From: Corythucha ciliata
Taxonomy: Eukaryota > Arthropoda > Insecta > Hemiptera > Tingidae
Direction: 5' to 3'
NCBI GenBank assembly: GCA_038030265.1
Contig: CM075943.1
Location: 44,020,001-44,084,000, forward strand
Length of the DNA: 64,000 nt
Below the pieces are notes generated by a model. That model did no database searches and was not told the origin of the DNA. It saw only the letters and a program-made list of their open reading frames with translations. Position 1 is the first letter of the stretch. Every line of letters begins with the position of its first letter. The position numbers were made by a program, and so were the translations under genes. Of this stretch, positions 1-11,870 are shown in pieces.

Positions 1-944
1 GCGAGTCTTTCTGTGGAAAAAGATTTCCCCTCACGATATTATTTCCTCTGAATGCATTATTTTTTATATACAAGTTTACCAATTTCTCGGCATTAACATA
101 TAAATTCGTCTTCATCTTTTATTTCGTTACCGCCCTTCAAAAATATGATTTGGTTTAAGTTGTTTTTAATACTTCCACGTGCCCATATTTTATAGCTCTG
201 AACGAAGGTAAAAGTACAACGGTGCACTGGTTCATCCTTTTTATTTCATTTTTCTATATCCCCTCGCCACACAAGAAAAACATAAAAATTTCGAGGGCCT
301 ATGGGTGAAAACATTATTTTTTTCGATGGGGTGGTATTCGGACTCGGAATATTTGCGTTCTACAAACTACAATCTTGTGCGTAGTAATTTAATTTTTCTA
401 AAATTGCTCTGGTCGTCCTCTTTTTTCATCTCTCTGTTAAGGTGAATGTCTTGTAGCATTTATTTATATAGTCCGCCGTTGTGAGATATTTTTACACGCT
501 TGTTTCTTTAAATTGTCTTGATAAATTCATGCCCTGCCGCGCTTATTAAAATACATAAATCATTACAATGTATTACGACGTATTTAAATACAAATGTCGC
601 AGCTCCGTTATTTCACATAGAATTTTGTTTTTGGCATTATTCATAATTTCTTTATAATTTAAAATAGATGGAAGATACAATATGATCTCGCAGGTCTCCA
701 GCTAAATTGAATTGAGCCCGAAAATATTTTTCAATCTGAAATTCAGCCATTTTGCATTCAAAAATGGAAGCATTTATAAAGAAAACTGCATCATTAAACG
801 TTTATAATTCAGTGTCCGAGTTGTCTAGGGTTGAAGGGGTTTTCCTTCTTTCAAGCCTGTTTGAGAGAGGGGGTGGCTGCACCGGGTTGGTTATCCCCAG
901 GCCCAGGCCAGGCCCGGCCCGGCGGTAGTTGTAGCTCAAAAGTG
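1..944. other. AT-rich stretch without a visible gene
   Basis: No coding frame on either strand and no clear repeat; homopolymer T runs are common. A GC-rich 30 bp block ends it. Confidence 0.5.
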
Positions 945-1465
945 ATTTACTGGTGGGGCTTTACTGTTGTTGGAGGTTCCAACTGTGGTTAGAGCTGTGC
1001 TGTGGTTGGGACTTCTTCGTGGCTGGAGCTTTACTGTGGTTCGGGCGTTACTGTGGTTGGGGCGTTACTATGGTTTTCATTGTGTGTAGAGCTTTTTGTA
1101 GTTGGAACTTTGCTGTGGTTGGGCCTTCGTTGTGGTTGGCTCTACTCTGTTGTTGATACGTTTTTGTGGTTTAAGGTTCCAACTGTGGTTAGAGCTTGGC
1201 TGTGGTTCGACCTTAGGTGTGGTTAGACCGTAGCTGTGGTTCGACCTTTGTTGTGGTTTAGAGCTTTTCTGTGATTGGGCCTTCTTTGTGGTTGAAGCTT
1301 TACTGTGGTTGAAGCTGAACTGTGGTCAGCTTTTTGTAGTTGGATGTTTTCTGTGGTTGGATCTTTGCTGTGGTTGGATCTTTGCTGTGGTTGGACTTTT
1401 GCTATGGTTGGACTTTTGCTATGGTTGGACTTTTGCTGTGATCGGACCTTGGCTGTGGTTGAGCC
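945..1465 (+). repeat. Minisatellite, ~15-18 bp unit around TGTGGTTGGA
   Basis: About 30 imperfect copies of a G/T-rich unit (TGTGGTTGGACTTTTGC and variants) head to tail. The most regular stretch is 1355-1460. The unit length lets two forward frames stay open and spell Trp/Leu/Val/Gly-rich repeats, so the apparent 60-80 codon frames here come from the repeat and are not genes. A GC-rich block (GGCCCAGGCCAGGCCCGGCC) directly precedes it at 898-922. Confidence 0.85.
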
Positions 1466-3769
1466 AAATAATGTAAAATTCTATAATATAAAACTAAATA
1501 GTATAATTGGACACAAACCGTTCGAACAAACATCACATATTTAAACTGGAATCGAACAAGGAAAAGCGGAGGCGTCTATTAGGCTGTTTTTGTGGGGGGC
1601 GCCTTTTCAACAAACTGCAACATTGAATTGACCATTGCCCAATTGATAGATCTTTTTCCTCGTAATGCATTTACCTAATTTAATGAATCTGCGGTCACGC
1701 TTTGATGGATGGCATTTTGAAAATCAGGTGAATATTTTGGGGTGGGGCGAAAAGGTACCATTGGCCCACATCGCCCCCCTAACTCTATGCCTCTGCCTCA
1801 CTCAGTCCTGAGGTCTTGACATACTTGTTCGTGATCACTGCAGTTTGGCATATTTTTTACAACGTAATATGCATTTTATGCGAACTTAAAATAAAAACTA
1901 CGCTGCAAATTTTACACATGGGTTTATTATTCATGAATGTAGCAAAACCCGGCTTGAAATTACACGAAAATCGACACCCCACACCCCTATGATCTCAAGA
2001 CCTTTGAAAACCCCCATTTTGGACCCGCTTTTGGCGCATAAAACGCTAGGGAGTTATTTGATCAAACTGATCAGTTGTTAGGACCAAGTAGATCCCAAAT
2101 GGAGTACATGTGCGAAAGAACGAGTTTTTTCGAGCAATTCTAGGGCAAGATATGGCCCGGACGGCGGACGGACATTGCAGAAATTGAATCTAGACATGTT
2201 GAAACGTGCACAGAAAAAGTTTGAGGGTGGTTTGTAAAAAAAAAAATGTCTGACCGAAAACATAGGTGTATTATTCAGAATGAATAATAAACCAAAAGAC
2301 CCCCATTTCACTACTGGATACGGGGCCGGCCAAACTTTTTTGGTCGTGGGCCAAAAACCTGGTTGTTAGATCTCAGTTGGGCCACCCATCCTGCCCCACC
2401 CCCACCCCATCGAGCACATCCTAGCAAAAGGCCATGACCCTCTGAATAAAACGCTTTTGGGAGGCCTGTTCAATAACTTCAACAACCTTAGCTAACCACG
2501 GTATAATAGCGTTTTCCATTTGCACAAAAACGTGCCCTGGGGCAGCTCATTGCAATGTCGGCCCATTTGTTCCATTTTCTGTAAAATCAAGTTTGTATAT
2601 TCAAAGATTTGTGCTAACTTTTGGGGTCTGAGGTCATGAATGAAAGGGTAAAGAGTGTTCGTAAAGGACGGTGGCAATAGGCCAGAGCAGTGGACTGTAT
2701 CTTGTGGGACAAAGGGGTAGATTTAAATGGAAAAAAGGAAACGGTACACACCTGATTGAGACAAAGCCACTCCGCGGATGCACAAAAGGGTGCGAAAGGG
2801 GTCGACAAAGGTAGAAATTAGTCCAAATCCGCGAGTGGAAAAAACAAGCAAAATTTAGCTGCGAGTCGGCACGTGTACGTAACTTGTTGGTTTGACGGTA
2901 GTAAAACAAGTGTGTGTGTGTGGATAGAAGGTTGTAAAAATCAAAGGAGGGGGGTTTAGGATGCCACTATATGGCGCCACCTCACGGATGGGAATAAAAA
3001 TGAGGGGAATACAAAAATATGAAGTAAATATAAAACTAACTTTAGCGAATATCAACTGGCAGCGTGAGAGCTTGAGAGTGGGTGGCAAAAACATTAAAAA
3101 CAAGCGGACCTCACAGGGCGCGCGTTCCGCAGGGCTAGAATCGTAGCGAAGCATCCTTCTGAGTTCCCTTGATACAAAGCTCAGTCTTGAGTTCCCCTAT
3201 GCACTGATAGAGAGTTGCCAGTTGAAATCATTTATAGTGGGCTGTTGTCGTAAGCCTATGTCAAGAGGGATTGGCTACCTGACATCCATTTTTAAGAGAA
3301 CTTGCTAGCCGCCCCTTACAGGTATCCAGTGTTTGCAAAAGTCCAATGTTCACAAACGTCCGTGTTCGCAAATGCCCGACAACCCTGAGAAAGTTTATGA
3401 AGGGTCTTCTTAATTCCTTTGGATAGTAAGTTTTTCCAGCGTTCGACTATTTCTTTTTTGGAACTCCAACTCCATAACCCCTTAGAAACCGTCGCGAAAA
3501 TAAGAAAGAAGAATAAAAAAAACTATCCTTTGGATAGCTGCGATGAAACAGGCTTGGGGAACAAATTGAGTTTGATCAAAATAAATGTACAGAAAAATTG
3601 GTCGTTCAAAGCCCTCCTACCTAGTTAGATCTCCAATCTACAAACTTCTATTTTTGTCCTTCGTAAAATCCAAGGCTCCCAATTAAAAACAGTTTCAAAA
3701 ATCAAATCGAGCGGAAATATTCGTGACAAATAATTGCAACTGCGTGGAATAATTATGTCTCTTGCGTAC
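1466..3769. other. No gene seen
   Basis: Only short frames without protein-like composition. There are C- and G-rich patches (2396-2410, 2946-2956) and a TG run near 2910-2921. Confidence 0.5.
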
Positions 3770-5010
3770 CGTGGTAATGGCGAGAGGGCGGAGCACCCCG
3801 GGCCACCATTCGGGTGGGGCCCATGAAAAGCTTGAAGATGAGATACTGGGAATTTGAGAAAGAGAACTTATTCGCAGATAAAATTCAGATTTAAACAAAT
3901 ACTTGACGGTTAGAATATAAAAAAAATTCTGATTCACGGGTGAAATGAAGAAAAACGGTAATTCGCAGCTGAAATTGAGAAAGAAGGGCTCACTCACAGC
4001 CAAAATTGTGCAAAATCGCTGATTCATGGATACAATTTTGAAACAGCTCTAATTCGCGACTTAAATTGACAAAAATCGTTCTTTCGTAGTTCATGGCTGA
4101 AATTGAGATAAAGCGCCTTGATTTTGGTCTAAAATGGGAAAAGCCGGTACAATTTTCGCCTATAAAAATCACGCGCTAATTCGCAGCTGAATTTGAGAAA
4201 TTGCCCATTCACGAATTCTTGAGGTGACTTCACGGCTGAGATGAGGAAAATTAGGCTAACTTGTGGGAAAAATGAGAAAAGGCGCTCGTTACCTTGTAAA
4301 ATTGTGAAAAAACGTTAATGTGCTGGTAAAATGGAGAAAAACGTCAATTTAATTTATTTATTTACTAATTTTCATCTGCACTCAAAAATAAATTCATCAG
4401 GATCATAAGTCAACTGTACATAATTTGCGTCTGCCCCTTAAAAAGACAAGAAAATTGAGAAAAAGCCTTAATTCGCGGATAAAATTGAGGAAAAGCGCTA
4501 ATGCAACTTATCGTATAACTGTAGTTGAGGAAAAGTGATAATTCGCGGGAAGAATTGAGAAAAACGGGAATTCTTGGCACAAATGGTAAAAAAAAAGTTA
4601 ATTCACGAATAAAATTCGCAAAAATTACTAATTCGCGGATAAATTTAAAAGAGCACCCATTCTCAGGTAAAATTGAGATAAACGGTATAATTCGCGGTTA
4701 AAATGGTGAAATACATTTGAATTCTAATGTGTTTTGGGGTTATTTTTAGGGAAAAAAATTGAAAAAGCAAGATCTAACGTCACTGTAGAACTTCCTGAAG
4801 ATTAAAATAAGACTTTGAAATCGAATATTGGTGCAGAAATGGAACCAAAATTTATGTGCGAAGTTAGGGCGAGGGTTGCCTGGGAAGGGGTCGAGGAAAC
4901 CCGCCTGAAACCCCCCCCCCCTTAAAATTTAGAAAAAGAAGGAAATTTAACGCGACTCGAAGGGGCCTCCTAGATATTTGTGAACCTGGCTCCGATAGGT
5001 GTAGGTATGC
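3770..5010 (+). repeat. Composite repeat: GC-rich end, ~29 bp satellite array, GC-rich end
   Basis: Begins with a GC-rich end (AGGGCGGAGCACCCCGGGCC near 3785-3805, then GAAAAGCTTGAAGATG). It continues as 25-30 degenerate copies of a ~29 bp unit to 4720, with core AATTGAGAAAAACGCTAATT followed by a CGCGG box. It closes near 4960-5010 with a segment matching the tail of another copy (GATAGGTGTAGGT, then GCCACTGG). An AT-rich interruption sits at 4345-4440. This is the clearest single copy with both ends. Confidence 0.6.
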
Positions 5011-6510
5011 CACTGGAATATGTTCGTTATTGCAAGCTACGATTTATATGAAGTACGAAGGGGAATAGGCCTATATAGCCTTTAAAAGTGCAACCTTAGG
5101 TTTTAGGTGATAAAGTTTATCGTGTGTATTAAAGGATTTGTGCTCTTCTAATACGGTCAAGAGTAGGGTACCAGGCAGTGTGCTCGCCTTATACGATTTT
5201 GCCTTGTGCTCTTCTTTTACGTGCCCTTCTTGCACGACACCTTCTTCGTTGACCCTAATCCAAACTAAATTGTATTGTGATTCACGCTTCACAAGTAATT
5301 AGGGATGGATAGAAGACCTAGAGGTAGGACTTTTTCGAGATAGTTTTCGGGATGAATATTAACGAGACCAAGATCTTTAGCGAGTTTAATGTGGACCGGA
5401 CATCGTTCTCTGGCATATTCATGCATGTGCTTGATTGAATCTCTTGATGACGGAAACAAGCTGGTTTTAATAATTTTAAATTTCTTAGAATGTAATATAA
5501 TAATTATTGTAACTACCACTAAGATTTAAGCAGTATTTTTCATATCCAGTAAAAAAAAAAGCTTATGCCATTAGAGCGATAGCCTTCACGACCCTGCATG
5601 CACCATGCAATAGTGCATTTCTTAATCTGTGTCCTTAAATATAGTAGATATACGCTAAAAAGAGAGATTTTGTGATGAGAGGATTGAAGGTTTGGACTAC
5701 GTGAGCCAAGTCACGTCGGCACCGTCACACCGTGTCTCATTCCTTGGGTTAAAGCCTGAACGAACGCCTATTCTCCGTTCTTCCGTTCCTCTCCAATACT
5801 CCCTCCCCTGACATTAGTTCCCGTTCCTGGGAGTCTAGAGAAATGGGTAGCGGCGTTCCCCCCTCCCTTCATGTCCTAAACATCCCTCCAACGCCCTGTC
5901 GTTGTCTCTGTTTCTGTTTGTTGCATTTTGTACTATACAAACTCAAAAGTTGAAGAGAAAATCGACTTGGGGTCTGAAAACCGAATTTGTTCAGGCTGGT
6001 TAGTAGAGAGAATTATGTATAGGTATAGCGGGGTGCTAGAGGAGCATTTTAAACCCTCTTCCTTCCCCCCTTTGACCATCCCTTCCTTGTTCCCACGTTC
6101 ACGTATTTTGGAAGTGGAGGGGTAAACTCGATGCAAGCGAAGCTTCGGGTGATAACAAAAACAACCCCCTTTGGCCCCTTTTGAAGGAGTTTCAGTCAGT
6201 CTGCCCCTGAACGTTCACTGCCATTCATTGTGTTCTTGTGTGTAGTTTTTATTAAAACAATTTTATTTTTTTCTTATCTGTTAGTGTATTTCAAGTGTGT
6301 GCGTGAGTTGGTGAGAATATTTGGGCAAAATCAGTTTTTAACTTCCTTCGTATCCTGAATTTTTGTACTTGGATCCAGACAGAGCTGTCAGCGTATTTAG
6401 TTTCGACCTGCACGGTTATGGTGAGCGGATACGTTAAGATGATAATTATTAATATTGCATACAGGTGTCATGTTCATTAGCCCTTTGAGAGTTGGATTCC
6501 GTAATTAAAT
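5011..6510. other. No supported gene
   Basis: Two adjacent minus-strand frames (5071-5292 and 5289-5519) have some protein-like composition (for example EYARERCPVHIKLAKDLG), but no splice model joins them. The rest is AT-rich with CT patches near 5790-5830. Confidence 0.4.
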
Positions 6511-6545
6511 GTATTAATTAAAGGCTCGCCCCGTTGTTTCGCGAG
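6511..6545 (+). repeat. 35 bp direct repeat, copy 1
   Basis: GTATTAATTAAAGGCTCGCC through GCGAG. It is identical at 34 of 35 positions to 7868-7902. CTCGC and GCGAG at its end can pair as a 5 bp stem. The two copies flank the CT-rich block at 7190-7500. Confidence 0.8.
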
Positions 6546-7189
6546 AGATGGAGCCTGTGTGGGAGGGTTCTCGAATTTGCTTGCACCTGTACAACCCATG
6601 CCCAAATAATTCTTCGATGTACGAGGGGGAGGGGCTTTGGAGTACGTTAAAAGGTACTCCTTCCCAGGTAGAAAATGTAACTAGAACTAAATAAAGTTGG
6701 GGGCTTCCCTGAATAAAACTTTTTTTGTTCTTTTAAATGGTGCCTATACTTATTGTGGGAAAGGGGTTCCTTTAGAAGCTTCGAAGACCCCTCTATTTTG
6801 TAGACCCCGGAGGGCCTTTTGATAGTTAAAGGGACAGGGTCTAAACTCTCTCGGTTTTCTGCTTTGTGTGCTCTTCGCAAAGGTAGCAGGACAGGGGTTT
6901 ATGAAAATATGTCTATCAATGGCTGGGAGGGAATATTTTGGTCGCAGAGATTTCGAGTTCATCTTGGTTGCCTGGAGATCGTAATTTGTATTTAAAAACC
7001 CTCAATGGACATTACACCCTTCCGGTAGGAAAACACGAGAGTAAAAACAAAGTTAAATGCCCCCGAAAACCCCTCGTAATTATCAACAAGCGTTGCGTGC
7101 ACTCCTCGTGACTCATCGTAAGAACGCTCTATTGGCCCAGACCAGTGAAAAAGGGGGGACTGGCTCCTGCATACGGCCTTTGTGAACTT

Positions 7190-7500
7190 GCTTGGGATTT
7201 AAATCTCTTGAATCTTCGGGTTCGGCTGGCTTTCTTTTTCTCTCTCACACTCACCAGTCACTCTCTCTCTCTCTGATCGATCTGCAACCTAAACTTGTTT
7301 TTTCCTCTTCATCGTCTCCTGTCTCTTGTTACTATTTTCACTCTCTTGCTCCCACGCACCACGCATTCTTCTCATCGCGTTTTTCAGCCCACCCGCCATC
7401 GAGGGTTGCTCTCTACGTACACCCCACCTCACACACTCTATCTCTCTCTGTTCATATCGATCCTCCCACGCTTTTAGAGCCATGACGGAGAGGGTAGGTA
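7190..7500 (+). promoter_or_regulatory. CT-rich block with short ATG exon and splice donor
   Basis: Pyrimidine-rich sequence with CTCTCTCT runs around 7235-7275 and 7440-7450. It leads to an ATG at 7483 in GAGCCATGACG, followed directly by a GTAGGT donor-like site. This resembles a promoter with 5' UTR and a tiny first coding exon. It might belong to the missing 5' end of UTX 18 kb downstream, but that is only a guess, and CT-rich DNA alone gives such patterns often. Confidence 0.2.
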
Positions 7501-7867
7501 ACTTGTATTTAGTTATTGCAGGAAACACAGTGTAATCAATACTTCCGTTTTTTAACACGTTATGCCTCTTTGTATTATGCAAATGCGGTAGCCAGGACTT
7601 GTTGGTCCCAGTGTCGCGACTTAAATTACTACGGCGACTCCAACTTGGAGTTTGCTCCCCTCGACTCGTTTAAAGGCCAAGAATAAAATCACCCATCCTC
7701 TTCTCTTTACTGGCAGGTCATTGAACCCTGCTTTGAACCGAGTATAATTGACTAGTAAATGGGGAAAGAGGATCTTGACAGAACCTTCACGGCTCTATGT
7801 ATAGAGAAATGAAGGAATACCATTCGTTGAGTTGATGAATTTTCTGCTAATTTTGTCCATATTAAAA

Positions 7868-7902
7868 GTATTAATTCAAGGCTCGCCCCGTTGTTTCGCG
7901 AG
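7868..7902 (+). repeat. 35 bp direct repeat, copy 2
   Basis: Second copy of the 6511-6545 sequence in the same orientation, differing by one base (A to C). Flanking sequences are unrelated, so the pair looks like a conserved short element or the ends of a larger insertion. Confidence 0.8.
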
Positions 7903-8161
7903 TGCTACACTTTGAAAAAAAAATCATCTGTCTTCATTCAATTTTTCAAAATAAGACAATGAAATCGCATGTTTTTTACGCTAGTGCAGCACTAACAAAA
8001 ATATGAAACGGACCTAATATGGTTCACTAGTTTTTACAAAAGTAAGCATATTTTCAATTTAATAAAAATAAGCAAAGCGTAGTGCTCATTAAAAAACGTT
8101 TGCTAATGTGTAGATGTAGCACAATGCTTCCTTAACGTGGGGTTGAGTTTGCGTGAAAATA

Positions 8162-9834
8162 CAGGGTGTTTCAGGACGAATGCCGTATAACATGTTGTAG
8201 TACTAAGCAATTGTGACCAAAATCACCCTATTAACGCTGGGTCGCAAATGATTTCTCTTGAAGTTACAGGCACATTCGTGTATTTTTAGCCACTCGCTGT
8301 TTTTCCTCTAAAAAGTCGTTACAACGACTAAACCTCTTTTTGTACCCTTAAACTGCTGACGTTTTTGGAAAGATCACATAATTTAACTTCGGGAAATGTC
8401 GATGAACATCATTTTAGTTGCCTCCAAAAATTTCATTAATTCATTAAAAATGAAGAAAGAGGCGTTTTCGAATTTTCCTGTGCACGTCAACGCCAGTTTC
8501 TGACCAAGTAATCATAGTGAAAAATTTTCGCCAATTTCAGTATTACATCTCCATGTCGTGAGCTTTCGATTGTTTTTTGAAGAAATGAAATCGGTTCATT
8601 TTTCTATGAGATATTGTTCCTAACGTGTGAAAAAACCCGGAGTAAGTCATCAATTAAGGCATAGGTGAAACTTCCTTAAACGCGTTATTACAAAGTAAAG
8701 TTGACTTTTGCTGATTATTCAGTTTAATAAACTGTCTACAATTTTCAAAATGAAATGCACTAAAAGTGACAAAGTACAAAACTCCCAAAAAATGTACCCC
8801 CCCCCCCCATATTAGATATCGGTAAGATATTGGGGGAAAACTTGGTATGTACTTTGAATAAATCAACCTAAAATGTATCCTAAAGAACGCCTACGTATTT
8901 TAATCATTTCCAATCAAGTCCAACAGCTGCTCTTTTGTTTTTCGTTTTCTTGTGATGCGTTTTTTCCAGAGTGAATATTTCTCACACACTATCTGTGCCA
9001 ATTTCAAAAAGGGCAAAATCTACACGATGGAGACGAAATTAATCGCAATTTTTTTTATCATTGGGTGTTCGAGAATCAGCATTCCGTTTCTCTTACTCTT
9101 TTTACGGACGAGGCCACGTTTACCCGAGGCGGCATCAACAACAGTCGAACTGGCGCCAGTGGCAGGAAGAAAACCCCAACGCCACGATCGAAAAGCAATT
9201 CAGCGCCGATTTTTATGAATGTGTGGCGTGGTATGATAGGGAGGGATGTTATTTGACGTCATTAAACCGATTAATTAGCAAAAGCCAACAAAACATTTTT
9301 ATTAAACGCGTTTAAGGAAGGTTCACGTATGCCTTAATTGATGACTTATTCCGTGTTTTTTCACACGTTAGGAACAATATTTCATAGAAAAATGAACAGA
9401 TTTCAATTCTTCAAAAAACAATCGAAAGCTCACGACATGGAGATGTTTTACTGAAATTGGCGAAAAATTTTCACTATGATCACTTGGTCAGAAACTGGCG
9501 TTGACGTGCACAGGAAAATTCGAAAACGCCTCTTTCTCCATTTTTAATGAATTACTGACATTTTTGGAGGCAACTAAAATGATGTTCATGGACATTTCCT
9601 GAAGTAAAGTTGTGTGATCTTTCCAAAAACTTCAGCAGTTTAAGGGTACAAAAAGAGGTTTAGTCGTTGTAACGACTTTTTAGAGGAAAAACAGCGAGTG
9701 GCTAAAAATACACAAATGGGCATGTAACATCAAGAGAAATCATTTGCGACCCTATGTTAATAGGGTGATTTTGGTCGCAATTACTTAGTACTACAACATA
9801 TTAAAATATACGGCATTCGTCCTGAAACACCCTG
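8162..9834. mobile_element. Foldback DNA transposon with ~530 bp inverted arms and TA target duplication
   Basis: The ends read CAGGGTGTTTCAGGACGAAT and its complement, and each is bounded by TA (8160-8161, 9835-9836), as for Tc1/mariner-type insertion. The left arm 8162-8687 and right arm 9303-9834 are inverted copies, roughly 90-95 percent alike by eye. The ~615 bp loop carries a broken transposase fragment. The terminal arms are far longer than in ordinary mariner elements. Confidence 0.9.
8950..9260 (+). pseudogene. Broken mariner/Tc-like (DDE_3 type) transposase fragment
   Basis: Pieces of a DD[E/D] transposase are visible in alternating frames: LTLFTDEATFTRGGINN (frame of 9065), then NWRQWQEENPNATIEKQF (frame of 9061), then FMNVWRGMIGRDVI (frame of 9065). 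The order and wording fit the catalytic-core segment around the second Asp of insect mariner-like proteins. Two frameshifts and the missing N- and C-terminal parts make it nonfunctional. It sits in the loop of the foldback element and is probably its degenerate gene. Confidence 0.75.
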
Positions 9835-9836
9835 TA

Positions 9837-10928
9837 TATAGTGTGCCAAAGTGGCAAAGTTAGCCAAAGCAGAGCTTTTTGAGATTATTTTATAATTTCA
9901 ACCAAAATGTTACTCCCTCCCCACGAATAGATCTAATTCACATTTTGGTGTCGTGGGAATTCCGCACCAATAAAAAATCATCATGGGACATGAGCATACC
10001 GCACCTGTGGTAGATCCCTCGTTAAGCTTTAATCTCTATTACTTCCCTATAATAAATCCGTAATTAGTTGTCCCTTGAAGGGCTTTCTATGACCTCTTCT
10101 TCTCTTTCTTGACTACGAATAAGGGAAGGTAGAAATCGAGAAAACCTAAGAAAAAAGCCAATGTACAGAAGGGAGTCTTCCCCCCCTCCAACGCGGACAA
10201 TCAAAATGTCCACCCCCTTGCGTTAACTTGAGGATTTCTGCGAATTGGTGGGAATTTTCATCCATAGGTTTTCGCTGCGGCTATACCTTCCCTTCTCCGT
10301 AGGCAAGAAATAAATGGAAAGGCAATAGAAAGAAGAACCAACTTTAGCATTTATCAGAGGGAGGGATTAGAGTTTGACAAGGGATCTACCAGGTACGGTA
10401 CTCATGTCCCACAATTTTCCCCAGAGTTTCTCAGGAAGCTCTTAAACGCAAAAAGCAAGTGGAATTTTTCAAATTGGAACCCAATAAATGATTCCCCACC
10501 ACGAACTCCCTCGAATTGGTGTTCGAGGAAGCAATAGCCACTATGGGTAAAAGACCAGTAGTACACTTTACCCCAAAATGAAATACATTGAAAAACCATC
10601 CTATGTTCCTAATTGGAAAATGCCTGGTTTGGATGGGGAAAGCCTAAATTGTGGTTCTGTACAGAACACTCCATAGATAACCCCTTTCTGCAGCCCCTTT
10701 ACAGCACTGTGTGCTCACCCCGAATTGTAATTGAAATCTTCGAAAAATTACGATTTTTATGACTGAAAGGGGTGGAGGGTCCTGATGTATGATAATAGGG
10801 GTATCAGGAGGGGAGGGGTAAGAATTTTAACGTATGCTATCGACGTAAACCCTGTTATTTCGTTTTTTGTGCAATTTATCCGTTTCTATGTACTATACCC
10901 ATCTGTTGGGCATTTAGCATAAAAAGCC
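9837..10928. other. No gene seen
   Basis: AT-rich with A/G-rich and C-rich patches. A minus frame at 10402-10599 has no recognisable content. Confidence 0.5.
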
Positions 10929-11060
10929 ATGTCCACACTATGCCGAATCGAAAGCGAATGGAGTCAAATTTTTTGACCGTCCACACTTGGTCGACTTTTC
11001 ATTCGACTCAAGTCGCGATCGACTCCATTCGCTTTCGATTCAGGATAGTGTGGACGCAGC
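10929..11060. mobile_element. Short palindromic MITE
   Basis: GTCCACACTATGCCGAATCG at the left and its near-complement (TCAGGATAGTGTGGAC) at the right form ~35 bp inverted repeats around a ~55 bp centre that is itself rich in TCGAC motifs. The outer limits could extend to AAAGC / GCTTT. The target duplication is unclear. Confidence 0.7.
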
Positions 11061-11229
11061 TTTACAAATACAAGGTTTAACATTTTTCGTGAATTTCCCT
11101 AATAGACCTAGAGCTGGTGACAGTCCCATTCAACTGGAAGAACGTAGTCATGAAAACTGTGCAAAATGATAGCTTATGACCTCCTATTTACGCGTCCGGG
11201 AGTCTGCTATGCCGTATCTGGGGCCTAAG

Positions 11230-11870
11230 GATTTTATAGCTAATTAAAGTCCTTAATTTGGGACATAAATTTAACTGGAATAACGTAGTCCTGAACCTGG
11301 TCGTATTCGATAGGTTTTATGAAGATGATCACAAATATGATCGTCTGCCTGGAGCATTTGCCCTCGGTGGCCAGTCAAACTGCACAGAGGGAAAATAATT
11401 AACCGGAAGATCATAGTCCTGAAACAGGTCTCATTCAACAGGTTTCATGAACCTCACTAGGAATATGATCGTCTGCCGGCGTCTGCTTGGGGCATTCTCC
11501 CTTGGCGGGAAGCAATTTCCCCTCGCACTATTTGACTGTTCACTGAGGGCAAACTTCCCTGGCCGTAGCCGGCAGATGATCATCTTCGTTTTCAGCTGCA
11601 TGGAACCTTTCGACTTCGTTCTTCCGGTTAATAAAAATCCCTAATTCAGGGAGTTTGACTGGCCACCGAGGGCAAATGCTCCAGCCAGACGCCGGCAGAC
11701 GATCATATTCGTAATAATCTCCGAAAAACCTATCGAATAAAACTAGTTTCAGGACCATGTTCTTCAGGTTAATTATTTTTCCTCTGTGCGGTTTGACTGG
11801 TCACTGAGGGCTAATGCCCCTGGCAGACGATCATTTTCGTATACAGCTACACAAAACCTGTGGCATAAGA
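11230..11870. repeat. Foldback cluster of a ~150 bp unit, two copies in each orientation
   Basis: A unit containing AATATGATCGTCTGCC, a GCATTTGCCCTCGGTGGCC segment, AGTCAAAC and ATTAACCGGAAG appears twice forward (about 11270-11400 and 11401-11530). It then appears twice inverted (about 11540-11640 and 11640-11870). The centre of symmetry is near 11530. It has no coding content. Confidence 0.75.

Noticed and set aside
953..1544. Four overlapping forward frames of 60-80 codons
   Set aside because: They are generated by the minisatellite unit and spell only its repeat in different registers.
5071..5519. Two adjacent minus frames with partly protein-like composition
   Set aside because: No splice junction joins them in phase and no family is recognisable; listed only as intergenic content.
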